47,958 bases of DNA, from assembly GCA_017437825.1 (NCBI GenBank), contig JAFRXC010000016.1, positions 1-47,958 of the forward strand, given 5' to 3'. Source of the DNA: Bacteroidales bacterium (GTDB lineage: Bacteria; Bacteroidota; Bacteroidia; Bacteroidales; UBA932). A model generated the notes under the pieces. The model was given only the letters and a program-made list of their open reading frames with translations, did no database searches and was not told the DNA's origin. Both the position numbers and the translations under genes were made by a program. Below, in pieces: positions 23,543 to 32,201 of the stretch (position 1 is the stretch's first letter; each line of letters opens with the position of its first letter).

Positions 23543-24985
23543 CTACTCCACTAAAGAAGGTGTTGCGTTCGGTGTGAAATCGTTGGTGGAATTGTTGGTA
23601 TCAACCAGCTTGCCTCCTTCGGAACGGCGGCGTACGGACTTGCCGTAACGGGAAGTGTCTCCGTCGAATTCACCGCAGAATGTCCATCCTGAATCAAATG
23701 CGTCAGCCCAGGGATTGAAGTAGAACAGATCGGCGAGGGAGCAGTTGACTGCATCGAGCACCCATTCCCCTGGAATTACCCATACGTCGTGTTTTGAAAT
23801 GTCCTGTTTGAAGACGAACTCATTGAAATACATGATCCTGGTTCCGCTCCAGTGACGGTTTGCAAGCAAAGCGTCTGCTGTTTCTGAAGCAGGAGGTGTA
23901 ACTATTGCATAGCTCTCCAGTCCACGTCCGTGCAGCTGGGTTATGGTCATCGAACTCTTGAACCAGATGTCCAGGTTGGTGACATCAGGGTTGTCGGTGT
24001 CAGGGAAAGAGTGGTCGGTTCCGTCAAAGAACTCGAAATCAGCCTTGGTCAGGTCAAACGCCTTGTCGTTCTCGGCATTGTAATTCTCCGCATTGATTGC
24101 AAGTACGATGGACTTGCCCGGTTCTACCGGATAGTCAGTTCCCTTGCCGGGTATGACATACATATCGGTCACTGCCAGGCCGTCTTCCAACTCGGGATAC
24201 TCGTAATATGCACCCGCCGAAGTCTTTGTTCCGGACATATAGTTCATCACGAACATAACTCTGTCTGCATATACGACATGGTCGGAGTTGTTGGTGAGCT
24301 TGATGTACTGGTCTTCGGAAGACCTGGTAGATCCCTCGATAGGGCTGCCTGTGAAGTATACTTCTTCTATGAGAAGTTCACCCGGCTCCACGTTGCGCCA
24401 ACTTTGTTTTACTGAAATCTCTGAAAGCGTTGTTCCATCGGTAAGGACCACCTTGACTTTAGCGTCACGATACTCGTCCGTGCCGTTAGCCTCAGCTGAA
24501 ACCTTGACCTCTCCATCGCTGACGGAAACTATCTTCAGCCAGGTCTGGTCGGAAGTAGCCATAATGGTATATCCGGAAGGAACCTTGACAGTCTGCTCTC
24601 CTCCTGCAGCTATTATCGAAAGGTTTTGTTCTTCCGGTTTTGCCGGTGGAGCCGGTGGAGTCTGGACTACGGCTACAGTGGCCATCTGTCCCGTAGGGGT
24701 AGTAATTGTAATTGTAGCGCTGCGAGCCAGTGCTTCGGTAAAAGGCTGGGCTGTAACGTTTATCATATCACCGCCTTCTCCGGAGGTAGTGCTGAGCTGG
24801 ATCCATCCTGCGCCGTCAGTAGAAATTGACCAGGATGTATTGGAAGTAATGTGGAACATGCTGGTTCCTCCTGCCGAGGTAAAACTCAATGAGGTTGGAT
24901 CGGCGGAAAGGTTAGGGGCTTCCGTCGGGTTGCACCCTGCCAGGATTGCAGCGATTGCTGCGATTGCAATTAACTTGATTTTCAT
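23543..24985 (-). CDS. BACON-domain and DUF4876-type surface lipoprotein
   Basis: This 480-residue lipoprotein has a lipobox with Cys18 (ILAGC), followed by two BACON-like immunoglobulin domains (about residues 28-110, with the typical LSFTSAGGTSMFHITSNTSWSIS, and about 120-200), and a C-terminal region of about 280 residues from GELLIEEVYFTGSP that I match from memory to DUF4876. BACON domains often present ligand-binding parts at the cell surface. Seven genes run in one direction here and this is the last; the six-base gap to the DUF6850-type barrel suggests that both work together, perhaps as barrel and surface lid. Ligand unknown. Confidence 0.82.
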   Translation of the reverse strand: MKIKLIAIAAIAAILAGCNPTEAPNLSADPTSLSFTSAGGTSMFHITSNTSWSISTDGAGWIQLSTTSGEGGDMINVTAQPFTEALARSATITITTPTGQMATVAVVQTPPAPPAKPEEQNLSIIAAGGEQTVKVPSGYTIMATSDQTWLKIVSVSDGEVKVSAEANGTDEYRDAKVKVVLTDGTTLSEISVKQSWRNVEPGELLIEEVYFTGSPIEGSTRSSEDQYIKLTNNSDHVVYADRVMFVMNYMSGTKTSAGAYYEYPELEDGLAVTDMYVIPGKGTDYPVEPGKSIVLAINAENYNAENDKAFDLTKADFEFFDGTDHSFPDTDNPDVTNLDIWFKSSMTITQLHGRGLESYAIVTPPASETADALLANRHWSGTRIMYFNEFVFKQDISKHDVWVIPGEWVLDAVNCSLADLFYFNPWADAFDSGWTFCGEFDGDTSRYGKSVRRRSEGGKLVDTNNSTNDFTPNATPSLVE

Positions 24986-24991
24986 AATATA

Positions 24992-26494
24992 TCAAAAATT
25001 AAAACCTATTGTCACTGTACTGTAAACCGAGTCCGCTCCCCCATCCAGGCGGACATAGTCCGCATCGGCCAGCAGGAAGAGCGAGAAGGTCCTTATTTCC
25101 TTCTCCCAGCGCACGGAGGCGCCTGCGCTAAGAGAACTGCTTGCAAAGCGGGACCTTCGGTCTGAGTAGAAAGCTAAGAGTTTGTCCATAGTATATTCCG
25201 CAGGGATGGAAAGGCTTGCGCCCAATGACTGGTACCTGCCGCCTTTCAGGACAACCTTCAGGAGATTGTCATTCCATCTGCTTATGTACGATGCCCGGAG
25301 GTTAATGTCAGCTCCTTTGGAATTGAGGTTTCGGCTTGGATAAACATAGTCGGAATTCAAGTAAATGTAATCCGCATCGGCTTCCAGCGAAAAACCGTTT
25401 CTCCATTCTCCGACAGCGCGTACGCCGCCTTTCAGGAGATCGGACGAATACATCGCGAATCTCATCAACTCCAGGAAACGCCCGGCGGAGCCATTGTCAA
25501 TCACAATCTCTACGCCACTTCTTGACTCATAGTTTAAATGGAGGTCCATTGCATAGCCCATATTCCTGCCCTGGCTTACATAGGAGACCTTTCCCTCTGC
25601 TGTCCGGGTATATAACTCTGAATAAGGCACTTCGTTCTGGTTTGGAAGATGATGGACAAGACTGAAAATGCTGTAATTTAGACTTGCCCTCCAGCCGCTT
25701 ACGCCGTCTGGAAGCATATTGAGACTCACATCCAAGCCGTTACCGGCGTATCGGGTTGTGGTATAGGCAGACGTGCCACCCTCAAAACGGCCGAAATGGC
25801 TTCCCAGTCCTGTCAGGTGGAAGACAGAGCTGTTGGAGCCTTTCTGGCTGTAGAAGCTTATGTTCTGGCTTTGGCTATAACGCCTGTATGCGACGCTGAA
25901 GTCAAGAAGGTATCTGGCTGTCATCCTGAAACCGGCCCCAGCCTTTATGCTCAGGTCGGACACTATGTTCCTTGGCCTTGGGTCTACCATCCTGTATTCG
26001 TGAAGAGCCCTGTATGCGCCTTCAAAGCCATAATGTATACGGCCGCTGCGTGCCGCATATCCTCCTGAGAAGGAGTATTGCTCGCGCTTGACGTCGCCCC
26101 CTACTGAATCGGCGACAGCATATGGCCTTAGAATGTCATAGTCCGATGAACTGTTCCACATCACGCCTATCTTCAGGCCGTTCCTGTACTGGACCTTGCC
26201 GCGCACGGCGGAATTCTCGTCCAACCTGACCATCGTACCTATGTCAATCACGCCCTCGCTGCCAGATTGGCCTTCTTCGCGGAGCAAAGGCCATTCCTCT
26301 CCCCTATATTCCCAGGAAGAGGAAAGAGTCGTGTAAGAATCATACGGAGAGAAGAGCCAGTCGGAGACGCTGGCAGAACTGCCTGCCGCATAAGCCGTGA
26401 CAGGAGAAAGGCGCTCCGCACTCCTGTCCGCAATGGAAAGAGTGTCCTGTGCAGGCGCCGAGGCCAGAAGTGTTATGAGCAGCGCGGCTATCAT
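24992..26494 (-). CDS. Outer membrane beta-barrel protein, DUF6850-type
   Basis: This 500-residue protein has a short signal peptide (MIAALLITLLASAPAQD) and then a regular series of amphipathic beta strands (for example RIHYGFEGAYRALHEYRM, GFRMTARYLLDFSVAYRRY) ending in an aromatic C-terminal strand STVTIGFNF, typical of an outer membrane barrel. No plug domain is present, so it is not a TonB receptor. I match it to the DUF6850 family, which I recall in loci with DUF4876. Its ATG overlaps the stop of the preceding lipoprotein by four bases. Confidence 0.8.
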   Translation of the reverse strand: MIAALLITLLASAPAQDTLSIADRSAERLSPVTAYAAGSSASVSDWLFSPYDSYTTLSSSWEYRGEEWPLLREEGQSGSEGVIDIGTMVRLDENSAVRGKVQYRNGLKIGVMWNSSSDYDILRPYAVADSVGGDVKREQYSFSGGYAARSGRIHYGFEGAYRALHEYRMVDPRPRNIVSDLSIKAGAGFRMTARYLLDFSVAYRRYSQSQNISFYSQKGSNSSVFHLTGLGSHFGRFEGGTSAYTTTRYAGNGLDVSLNMLPDGVSGWRASLNYSIFSLVHHLPNQNEVPYSELYTRTAEGKVSYVSQGRNMGYAMDLHLNYESRSGVEIVIDNGSAGRFLELMRFAMYSSDLLKGGVRAVGEWRNGFSLEADADYIYLNSDYVYPSRNLNSKGADINLRASYISRWNDNLLKVVLKGGRYQSLGASLSIPAEYTMDKLLAFYSDRRSRFASSSLSAGASVRWEKEIRTFSLFLLADADYVRLDGGADSVYSTVTIGFNF

Positions 26495-26883
26495 TTCAGC
26501 AGTTTGAGTTCTATTTCCAAAGTATCATTGTCATTCAGCAGCGATACGGCGGATATGGGATTTTTCCAGGCCGTGAAGCGTACTGTAGACACAGAGCCGT
26601 CCTGGAACAAGGCCTGAGCGTCGAAGGCGATCATATAGACTCCTTTCTGCACCTGTAGGCTACAGGAATTATTTACGAATACAGGGAACTTGTAGTCAAT
26701 TCCTGTATTGAGGTTGCGGAACATGTTCCCGGGCAGGTTCGGATCTATTGTCATCGATACTATCTGGCGTCCGTCCGGCAGGTACGCATGCATCGTAACC
26801 GTGCAGAAGATATTCTCTTCCAGGTTCTTGGTGCAGGAGCAAAGCAAGGCTAGAGCCATGATCAAAACCACTGTCTTTCTCAT
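26491..26883 (-). CDS. Small lipoprotein of the TonB/ABC operon
   Basis: This 130-residue protein has a signal peptide with a lipobox Cys near 17 (LLCSC) and a compact beta-sandwich-like body (CTVTMHAYLPDGRQIVSMTIDP, NNSCSLQVQKGVYMIAF). I do not recognise a named family with confidence. It overlaps the TonB receptor stop and the barrel start by four bases each, so it is tightly coupled to both. It could be a periplasmic- or surface-side accessory of the receptor. Confidence 0.78.
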   Translation of the reverse strand: MRKTVVLIMALALLCSCTKNLEENIFCTVTMHAYLPDGRQIVSMTIDPNLPGNMFRNLNTGIDYKFPVFVNNSCSLQVQKGVYMIAFDAQALFQDGSVSTVRFTAWKNPISAVSLLNDNDTLEIELKLLK

Positions 26884-29597
26884 AGCCTGAAATTGATTTC
26901 CATTCCAAAATAAGGTACGCTGGAGCGGCGCTTGAGAACGCCGTTCACTTCGTAGTCGGGAGCAAGCGTAAAGAGCCTGTTCACGAACAGGGAGCAGGTC
27001 ATCTTGTCGGAGTACAACTGCTTGGAAAGCTTGAGATTAACGTCCATAGAGAACGGTATCCTTCTGTATTCCAGCAAGGTGGAAGTAAAATCACGGACCA
27101 TCATATGCAACACTCCGTCAGCGTCGGATTCCGCCGTGTATTCGTGGCGCACCAGATTCTTGTCCAGGTATGCCACGGGAACGGAGTCATCCGCATAAGA
27201 CTGCTGTCCGGTAAACCACATACATTGGAAAGAGGTAGTGAATACCAGGCCCAACGAGGGAACCTGAGTGTCGAACAGGAAATTGGTGTTGAAAGAGTCG
27301 TACATCCGGCCGTCGTTCTTGTCGTATATGGCAATATACGGGTATGTCTTCCCGTTAAGCATTACCGAAGGGCGCTCGTATTCCGGACTGCTGTTCATCA
27401 ACTCTGTGCGGAACCACGCTCCGTTGATGGTAAGACGGGTATTTATTGCGGGTATCCTTTGTGTGGAAAGGGTATATTCTACACCTTTCTTCAGCGTGCG
27501 GCTGCCGTTGGTGGTGAACCCGTAGGCAACCAGAGTAGTGTCCGGCACGAACGGAAGGCCGTCCAGGGATGGAGGCCCAACGAGGGAAGACTTGTCTATG
27601 ACGCTCTCGTCATAGTCCTTGGAAATAAGTTGTATGTATTCTGAGCCGTTTCGGAAGCCTGAAGTCATATCTTCCACAAAGAAGTCCATTGAGAAGGTCC
27701 ATCCGTTCCATACGGCGTCCGCACCGACTTCCCATTTTAGATTCCTTGCAGGCATCAGGGCATAATTGACCGGTGAAATGGTGTACACCAGGAAATTGAT
27801 GCGCCTGAGCTCTTTCTCTGCAGGCCAGTAATTCAGCTGCTGCTTGTCGCCGTATATCTTGTCCGGGAAGAGCATGTCTGTCGTAGGGAACTTGGTATGC
27901 AGGCCGGCTCCTCCGTATATGCCCCATTGCATCTTGTATCCGTCTATTACCAGATCGGGGAATTCCAGGCGGACGTTGGCACGCGGATCCAGGAATGGCT
28001 TGCCGTCAAGCTCATACTCTTTTCCCAGGCCGGGCATCATCGAAGCCCTGAGACCCAGCGTCCATTCCAGGCCGAAGGAGCCCAACTCATAGCGCGCGTT
28101 GTCTTCTGCAAAGAAAGACAGGTTGTGTCCTCCGGGGATGTCCTTGTATGCTCGGGGGCGCGCTGACATCGAAGGAGTGAAGGGGTGCTCCACGTCGAAT
28201 ACGGAACCCAGTCCGTAGTTCTTGTCGAAGTTCCACTCTGCGCCGGCCATAAGGTCGTGCGCGCCAGCGTGGAAGCGCCCTATTGCGCTGACGAAGGTAT
28301 AGAAAGGCCGTCCGTCCACTTGCAGGGACGCCTCGTATCGGGATGGAATCATAATGGCGTCATACTCGCCCGCCTCGCGGGAGATGGAGGAAGGTGTTTC
28401 GCTGGATCCTATGTAATAGCGCCATCTGTCTATAAGGTCACGTTCGTAGCTGAGCGAGGTCTGAAGGGTGAAACTTCGGAAGAAAGCGTCGCGGTCCTTT
28501 GCCGTAAGGTTGTATCCTGCGCCCAGGGAGATTCGGTTGTATGTAGACTTATATGTCTCTATAGGCATTCCGTCAGCCTGGTCAAGGTCCTGGTCTGACT
28601 TTCGGGTGTCGAAAGAGCCGGTGTAGTCCAGGCTGGCGTCTACGACATGGGTGAAATCCAGGCCTTTGGACCAGGTACGGCTGGTTCGGATACTGGATGT
28701 AAGCCGCTTGTAATTCTGCCTGGAGTTGCGGGGGTCTGAGCGGGAGTCCATGAAGTTGGCGCCGACATTGAGAGTCCTGCGGTCTTCTCCGCCCCATTCC
28801 CAGCCTTTGGCTGCGTAGAAGAGCTTGGAGCTCATATCGGACTTGAAACGGAGTCTTATGTCATTTCCACCGGTGATGCGCTTGAGCAGGATGAGGCCGC
28901 TTGTCATGTCACCGTGCTCGACGGAAGCAATTCCACGGACCACGTTCACCGTCTCCACGTCCTCCGTAGAGATGGTGCGCATATCGGTTCCCATATTCAC
29001 GAAATCGCTTCCAAGGCTGCTGTATCCAGGCGTGTACTGCAGGTTGGCATTGTTGCTCACCGGCCTTCCGTCTATCACGAAGCCTGTTCCCAGCGCAGAG
29101 GTGGCATAATTGTCCGACATACTTCCGGCAGCTCTCAAGTTGACTGTCTGCGGCACACTGAAGGAAGGATCGTGGGACACTCCTCCAGGGAGAAGTTCCA
29201 GCACGTCAGCTATGCTTGAAGGCTGGATGTGATTGATTGCGTCCAGGCCTATGCGAGAAGCCGAGGTAAGTCCCCTGTTCTCGCTTGCAGTAACGACAAC
29301 TTCGCGAAGCGACTGGATGTCAGGCTGCAAGCGATATGTCTGACCGGGCTTTGCCTCGGCCACGAGGGTCTTGTAGCCAAGACAGGTGATACTTATGCTG
29401 TCCGCGGCAGCCTTGAGAGAGAACTTGCCGTCAGCGTCGGTAAGAGTCCAGGCAGAGCCTGAAGAGACCGCCGCCCCGGGCAAAGGCGTGTTGGTATCCG
29501 CCTCCAGTACCAATCCGCTGAGCATACCCTGCCCGGCCGCATCCAATGCGGCGATCAGGGCTATGGCCAGGACGATATGTAAACGGCGGGGAATCAC
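26880..29597 (-). CDS. TonB-dependent outer membrane receptor with carboxypeptidase-like N-terminal domain
   Basis: This 905-residue receptor has a signal peptide (about 1-22), a carboxypeptidase-D regulatory-like domain (about 25-95: LSGLVLEADTNTPLPGAAV, TDADGKFSL), a TonB-box-like stretch (REVVVTAS), a plug domain (about 110-235, with SIADVLELLPGG and VRGIASVEHGDMTSG) and a barrel ending in Leu after MEINFR. It should import a large or scarce ligand, energised by TonB. The start is GTG at 29597, overlapping the stop of the DUF4857-type gene by four bases (GTGA). It is not SusC-like in neighbours: no susD follows. Fusion to an ABC transporter operon suggests a metal, haem or peptide-like ligand, but this is inference. 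Confidence 0.92.
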   Translation of the reverse strand: MIPRRLHIVLAIALIAALDAAGQGMLSGLVLEADTNTPLPGAAVSSGSAWTLTDADGKFSLKAAADSISITCLGYKTLVAEAKPGQTYRLQPDIQSLREVVVTASENRGLTSASRIGLDAINHIQPSSIADVLELLPGGVSHDPSFSVPQTVNLRAAGSMSDNYATSALGTGFVIDGRPVSNNANLQYTPGYSSLGSDFVNMGTDMRTISTEDVETVNVVRGIASVEHGDMTSGLILLKRITGGNDIRLRFKSDMSSKLFYAAKGWEWGGEDRRTLNVGANFMDSRSDPRNSRQNYKRLTSSIRTSRTWSKGLDFTHVVDASLDYTGSFDTRKSDQDLDQADGMPIETYKSTYNRISLGAGYNLTAKDRDAFFRSFTLQTSLSYERDLIDRWRYYIGSSETPSSISREAGEYDAIMIPSRYEASLQVDGRPFYTFVSAIGRFHAGAHDLMAGAEWNFDKNYGLGSVFDVEHPFTPSMSARPRAYKDIPGGHNLSFFAEDNARYELGSFGLEWTLGLRASMMPGLGKEYELDGKPFLDPRANVRLEFPDLVIDGYKMQWGIYGGAGLHTKFPTTDMLFPDKIYGDKQQLNYWPAEKELRRINFLVYTISPVNYALMPARNLKWEVGADAVWNGWTFSMDFFVEDMTSGFRNGSEYIQLISKDYDESVIDKSSLVGPPSLDGLPFVPDTTLVAYGFTTNGSRTLKKGVEYTLSTQRIPAINTRLTINGAWFRTELMNSSPEYERPSVMLNGKTYPYIAIYDKNDGRMYDSFNTNFLFDTQVPSLGLVFTTSFQCMWFTGQQSYADDSVPVAYLDKNLVRHEYTAESDADGVLHMMVRDFTSTLLEYRRIPFSMDVNLKLSKQLYSDKMTCSLFVNRLFTLAPDYEVNGVLKRRSSVPYFGMEINFRL

Positions 29598-30727
29598 TTT
29601 CTTGCCTTATTCTTACGACGTTGCCTTATAAAGACTATAGCTGCTATTGCAGCAAGGTCGACTATCAGTCCTATCCAGGAAAAATCCACGAAATGAGGCC
29701 TTACCCAGGTCTCTTTTGAGGAGGTGAAGTACAATCTGCACGGGAAGATATACTTGCACAGATTGAATTCTTTTTCAAACTCATAAGGTCTGTCCATTGA
29801 ATCGACCAGGGAGAAATCATCTGCGCGCAGGGCATAGAATTTCTCGCCGTCATCATCGGAGACTTTGATGGTGTAGTAGAAGATGTCCCCCACCCCGAGA
29901 AGGCTCTCCTTAGCAGGATTGTATTTGACATCCGAGCGGAATACCTGTCCGTCAGGCCTGAGGAAATACATATTGTCGGCTCCGTCGGTAAACCATCCCA
30001 TCAGGGCCATGCTGGACAGTTCGGTAATGTTTACGTATCTGGCTCCTATTCCGTCAGCCTGGGTGAAACGGCGGGCGTAAGGCTCTCCATTCACCTGTTT
30101 AAGCTGGAACAGGTTACCTGCCGAATCTATGAGAAGGTATCCTTCGTCATAGGATTTGTGATGCGAGGGATTCCCTGAATACTGGGCAACCGGGAAAACG
30201 AATCCCTGGGATGCAAGGGCGTCCGAAAAAGCCTTGGTCTTTTCTTCTTGGACGGTGTTGTCCTTAATGTCGTACAATACGATTCCTTCTTTGCGGATCA
30301 CGAATGCGTCCTCCGGATCCTGCAGTTCCATCCTGAAAGGAACAGATTCCATAAGGAGGCAGACAGGTATGACCTTCCGGTTGAAATCCTTGGGACTTGC
30401 GTCAAAGACCACATTCATGGAATCTATCAGGGCAAGTGTCACGGGACGGCCCTCCAGAGTATCGGGCAATGCACCTTTAGTATTCAGCACCCTGCCGTAG
30501 AAAAGCGGCTGGACTTCATCTGAGTATACGTTGCCTTTGCGGTCGATGAATGTCAGGTCCTTGCTGTCAGACCGTTCCAGACGGGTGAAATCGTGTATGA
30601 CGCAACTGTACAGAGTGAACGGAGTGGAATAACTCTTAAGCGTGACAATTCTCCAGGCCCACGGAAGGACCCAGACAGCCAGAAGCGCGAGGCTTATATA
30701 AAGGAATATCTTAGCTGCAGTTTTCAT
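29594..30727 (-). CDS. DUF4857-type membrane protein, two TM anchors with large extracytoplasmic domain
   Basis: This 377-residue protein has a transmembrane helix at about 8-27, a large periplasmic-type domain of about 300 residues rich in beta strands (for example LLIDSAGNLFQLKQVNGEP, MYFLRPDGQVFRSDV) and a second transmembrane helix near 347-366 with a basic tail. I match it to DUF4857 from memory. The repeated D-x-x-G/N turns in the middle resemble a beta-propeller-like or sensor fold. It lies six bases after the ABC permease and overlaps the TonB receptor start, so it may connect the inner membrane ABC part to the outer membrane part. Confidence 0.78.
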   Translation of the reverse strand: MKTAAKIFLYISLALLAVWVLPWAWRIVTLKSYSTPFTLYSCVIHDFTRLERSDSKDLTFIDRKGNVYSDEVQPLFYGRVLNTKGALPDTLEGRPVTLALIDSMNVVFDASPKDFNRKVIPVCLLMESVPFRMELQDPEDAFVIRKEGIVLYDIKDNTVQEEKTKAFSDALASQGFVFPVAQYSGNPSHHKSYDEGYLLIDSAGNLFQLKQVNGEPYARRFTQADGIGARYVNITELSSMALMGWFTDGADNMYFLRPDGQVFRSDVKYNPAKESLLGVGDIFYYTIKVSDDDGEKFYALRADDFSLVDSMDRPYEFEKEFNLCKYIFPCRLYFTSSKETWVRPHFVDFSWIGLIVDLAAIAAIVFIRQRRKNKARK

Positions 30728-30733
30728 AACGAT

Positions 30734-31405
30734 CTAGTCTTGAAGGCCCTCCTTGAATCTCAAAATACTGTTGAAGACGAGCAGCTGCCCGCAAAGTACA
30801 TATATGAACAGTCCCACCAGGATCCGGTTGTAAGCTTCCGGAGTGCTTGAAATGAACAAGAGAAGCAGAAGTGCCGCCAAAAGCCCGATGAGCACTGCGC
30901 GCATCTTCCAGGTAGGCTCCAGGCAGATTGCCGCCCCCCACAGGTAAGCCGCGATTCCGGCAAGGAACCATACGGCTACCGTGGCGAATATCCTGGTTAC
31001 CAGCTCACCTGCTACGAAATGACGGAACACTATCAAGATAACTATGCTTATGAAAGCAAAGAAGGCCAGCAGCACTATAAGGCCGTAGCCGTACATGGCA
31101 AATACGGTCTTCTTTTGCGGATATGGCAGGTGGAGCGTCAGTTTGAGACGCTTGCGGGAGATTTCAGGCAGGTACTGAACCACGGCCAGAAGCGCTCCCA
31201 GTGCCACCGGGAAGTATTTCAATGTCTCTACCAGGACGTAATCGCGCTGGAGGATGAGTACCCAGAGAGTCTCGGTACCATTGAGTTGAGCGGTCTTTAC
31301 AATGCTCAGAAGGCAGTAGAAAACCAACAGTACAAGAGCTCCCAAGGCTCCGAAAATGAAGCCTTTGGTCTTGAGCCACTCTTTATATAGAATCATCTTT
31401 CCCAT
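30734..31405 (-). CDS. ABC transporter membrane subunit
   Basis: This protein of 223 residues has six hydrophobic helices (for example FGALGALVLLVFYCLLS, VALGALLAVVQYLP, GYGLIVLLAFFAFISIVILIVF) and no soluble domain, like ABC-2-type or drug-exporter permeases. It follows the ATPase gene directly. The track start is a TTG at 31411; I prefer the ATG at 31405, two bases after the ATPase stop. Half-size, so the transporter probably works as a permease dimer with two copies of the ATPase. Export or mechanical work is as possible as import. Confidence 0.85.
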   Translation of the reverse strand: MGKMILYKEWLKTKGFIFGALGALVLLVFYCLLSIVKTAQLNGTETLWVLILQRDYVLVETLKYFPVALGALLAVVQYLPEISRKRLKLTLHLPYPQKKTVFAMYGYGLIVLLAFFAFISIVILIVFRHFVAGELVTRIFATVAVWFLAGIAAYLWGAAICLEPTWKMRAVLIGLLAALLLLLFISSTPEAYNRILVGLFIYVLCGQLLVFNSILRFKEGLQD

Positions 31406-31407
31406 AA

Positions 31408-32124
31408 TCAATACTTTCCGGTCAGTTCAATGAAAATGTCTTCTAGAGTAAGACCCGGGAACCGTTCCATAAGCGACTGCGCGCTTTCCTGAACCAGTAT
31501 GCTGCCGTAATCCATTATGATCACCTCATCCACCAGCTTTTCCAGATCCTGGATGATGTGGGAAGTGAGGAAGACAGTCTTTCCCCTGGCTTTTACGTAA
31601 TCCCTGAGATACTCGCAGAAAAGGCGCCTGTATCCGGGGTCAAGGCCCAATGAGAAATCGTCCAGCACCAGAAGGTCTGCATTCTGGGCCAGGATAAGGC
31701 CCAAAGAAACCTGGGAGCGCTGACCGTTGGACATCCGGGAGATCTTCTGTCCCGGAGCCACCTTCAGCTTTTCCATAAGGCCGTAGTAGGCATCTTTATC
31801 CCATTTAGGGTAGAAAGAGGAATAGAACTTCTCTATCTGGCTGATGGTCATATAGGAATACTGTACGTGACCTTCCAGGAGAAGGGCTATCCTTTCTCTC
31901 GTCGCCGGAGAAATCCGATGAGATTCTTCTCCGAAAATCCTGCAGGAGCCGGATGTAGGGGTAAGATATCCCATCAGGATATTGATTGTGGTAGTCTTTC
32001 CGGTGCCATTCTTGCCCAAAAGGCCAACTATGTGGCCGGGGGCTATCTCGAAGTTCAGATCTTCGTAGATTTTCCGGCTGCCGTAATAATGCGTCAGATG
32101 TTCGCAAGTAATAACGGGTTCCAT
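31408..32124 (-). CDS. ABC transporter ATP-binding protein with atypical Walker B
   Basis: This protein of 238 residues has Walker A GKNGTGKTT (near 33-41), a signature segment RMSNGQRSQVSLG in place of LSGGQ, Walker B LLVLDDFSLGLD and an H-loop FLTSHII. The usual catalytic Glu after the Walker B Asp is Asp here (LDDF rather than LDEP), so ATP hydrolysis may be slow. I start at the ATG at 32124, because the TTG at 32145 lies inside the -7 box. It is the first gene of a seven-gene operon and resembles the YtrB-like, ABC-2 class rather than importers. Confidence 0.9.
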   Translation of the reverse strand: MEPVITCEHLTHYYGSRKIYEDLNFEIAPGHIVGLLGKNGTGKTTTINILMGYLTPTSGSCRIFGEESHRISPATRERIALLLEGHVQYSYMTISQIEKFYSSFYPKWDKDAYYGLMEKLKVAPGQKISRMSNGQRSQVSLGLILAQNADLLVLDDFSLGLDPGYRRLFCEYLRDYVKARGKTVFLTSHIIQDLEKLVDEVIIMDYGSILVQESAQSLMERFPGLTLEDIFIELTGKY

Positions 32125-32142
32125 ATTCGTAGCAATTGGCTG

Positions 32143-32150
32143 CAAATATA
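32143..32150 (-). promoter_or_regulatory. -7 promoter box of the ABC/TonB operon
   Basis: On the - strand this reads TATATTTG, a perfect match, 18 bases before the ATG at 32124. It fixes the start of the ATPase gene. The expected -33 region falls at about 32170-32174, next to and overlapping the dyad at 32173-32190. Confidence 0.7.
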
Positions 32151-32172
32151 ATTTCCCCTGTTATTTTTATTA

Positions 32173-32190
32173 ATCCCCATTTATGGGGAT
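32173..32190. promoter_or_regulatory. Perfect dyad ATCCCCAT-TT-ATGGGGAT, candidate operator
   Basis: Two eight-base arms are perfect inverted repeats around TT. It lies just after the sstT stop (32202) and over the -33 region of the ABC/TonB operon promoter. It lacks a T-tract on either side, so it is a poor terminator and more likely a repressor-binding site. Confidence 0.5.
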
Positions 32191-32201
32191 AATGAACGGG
32201 A

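Noticed and set aside
32173..32190. Intrinsic terminator of sstT
   Set aside because: The dyad has a two-base loop and no T-tract on either side; the position over a promoter favours an operator.
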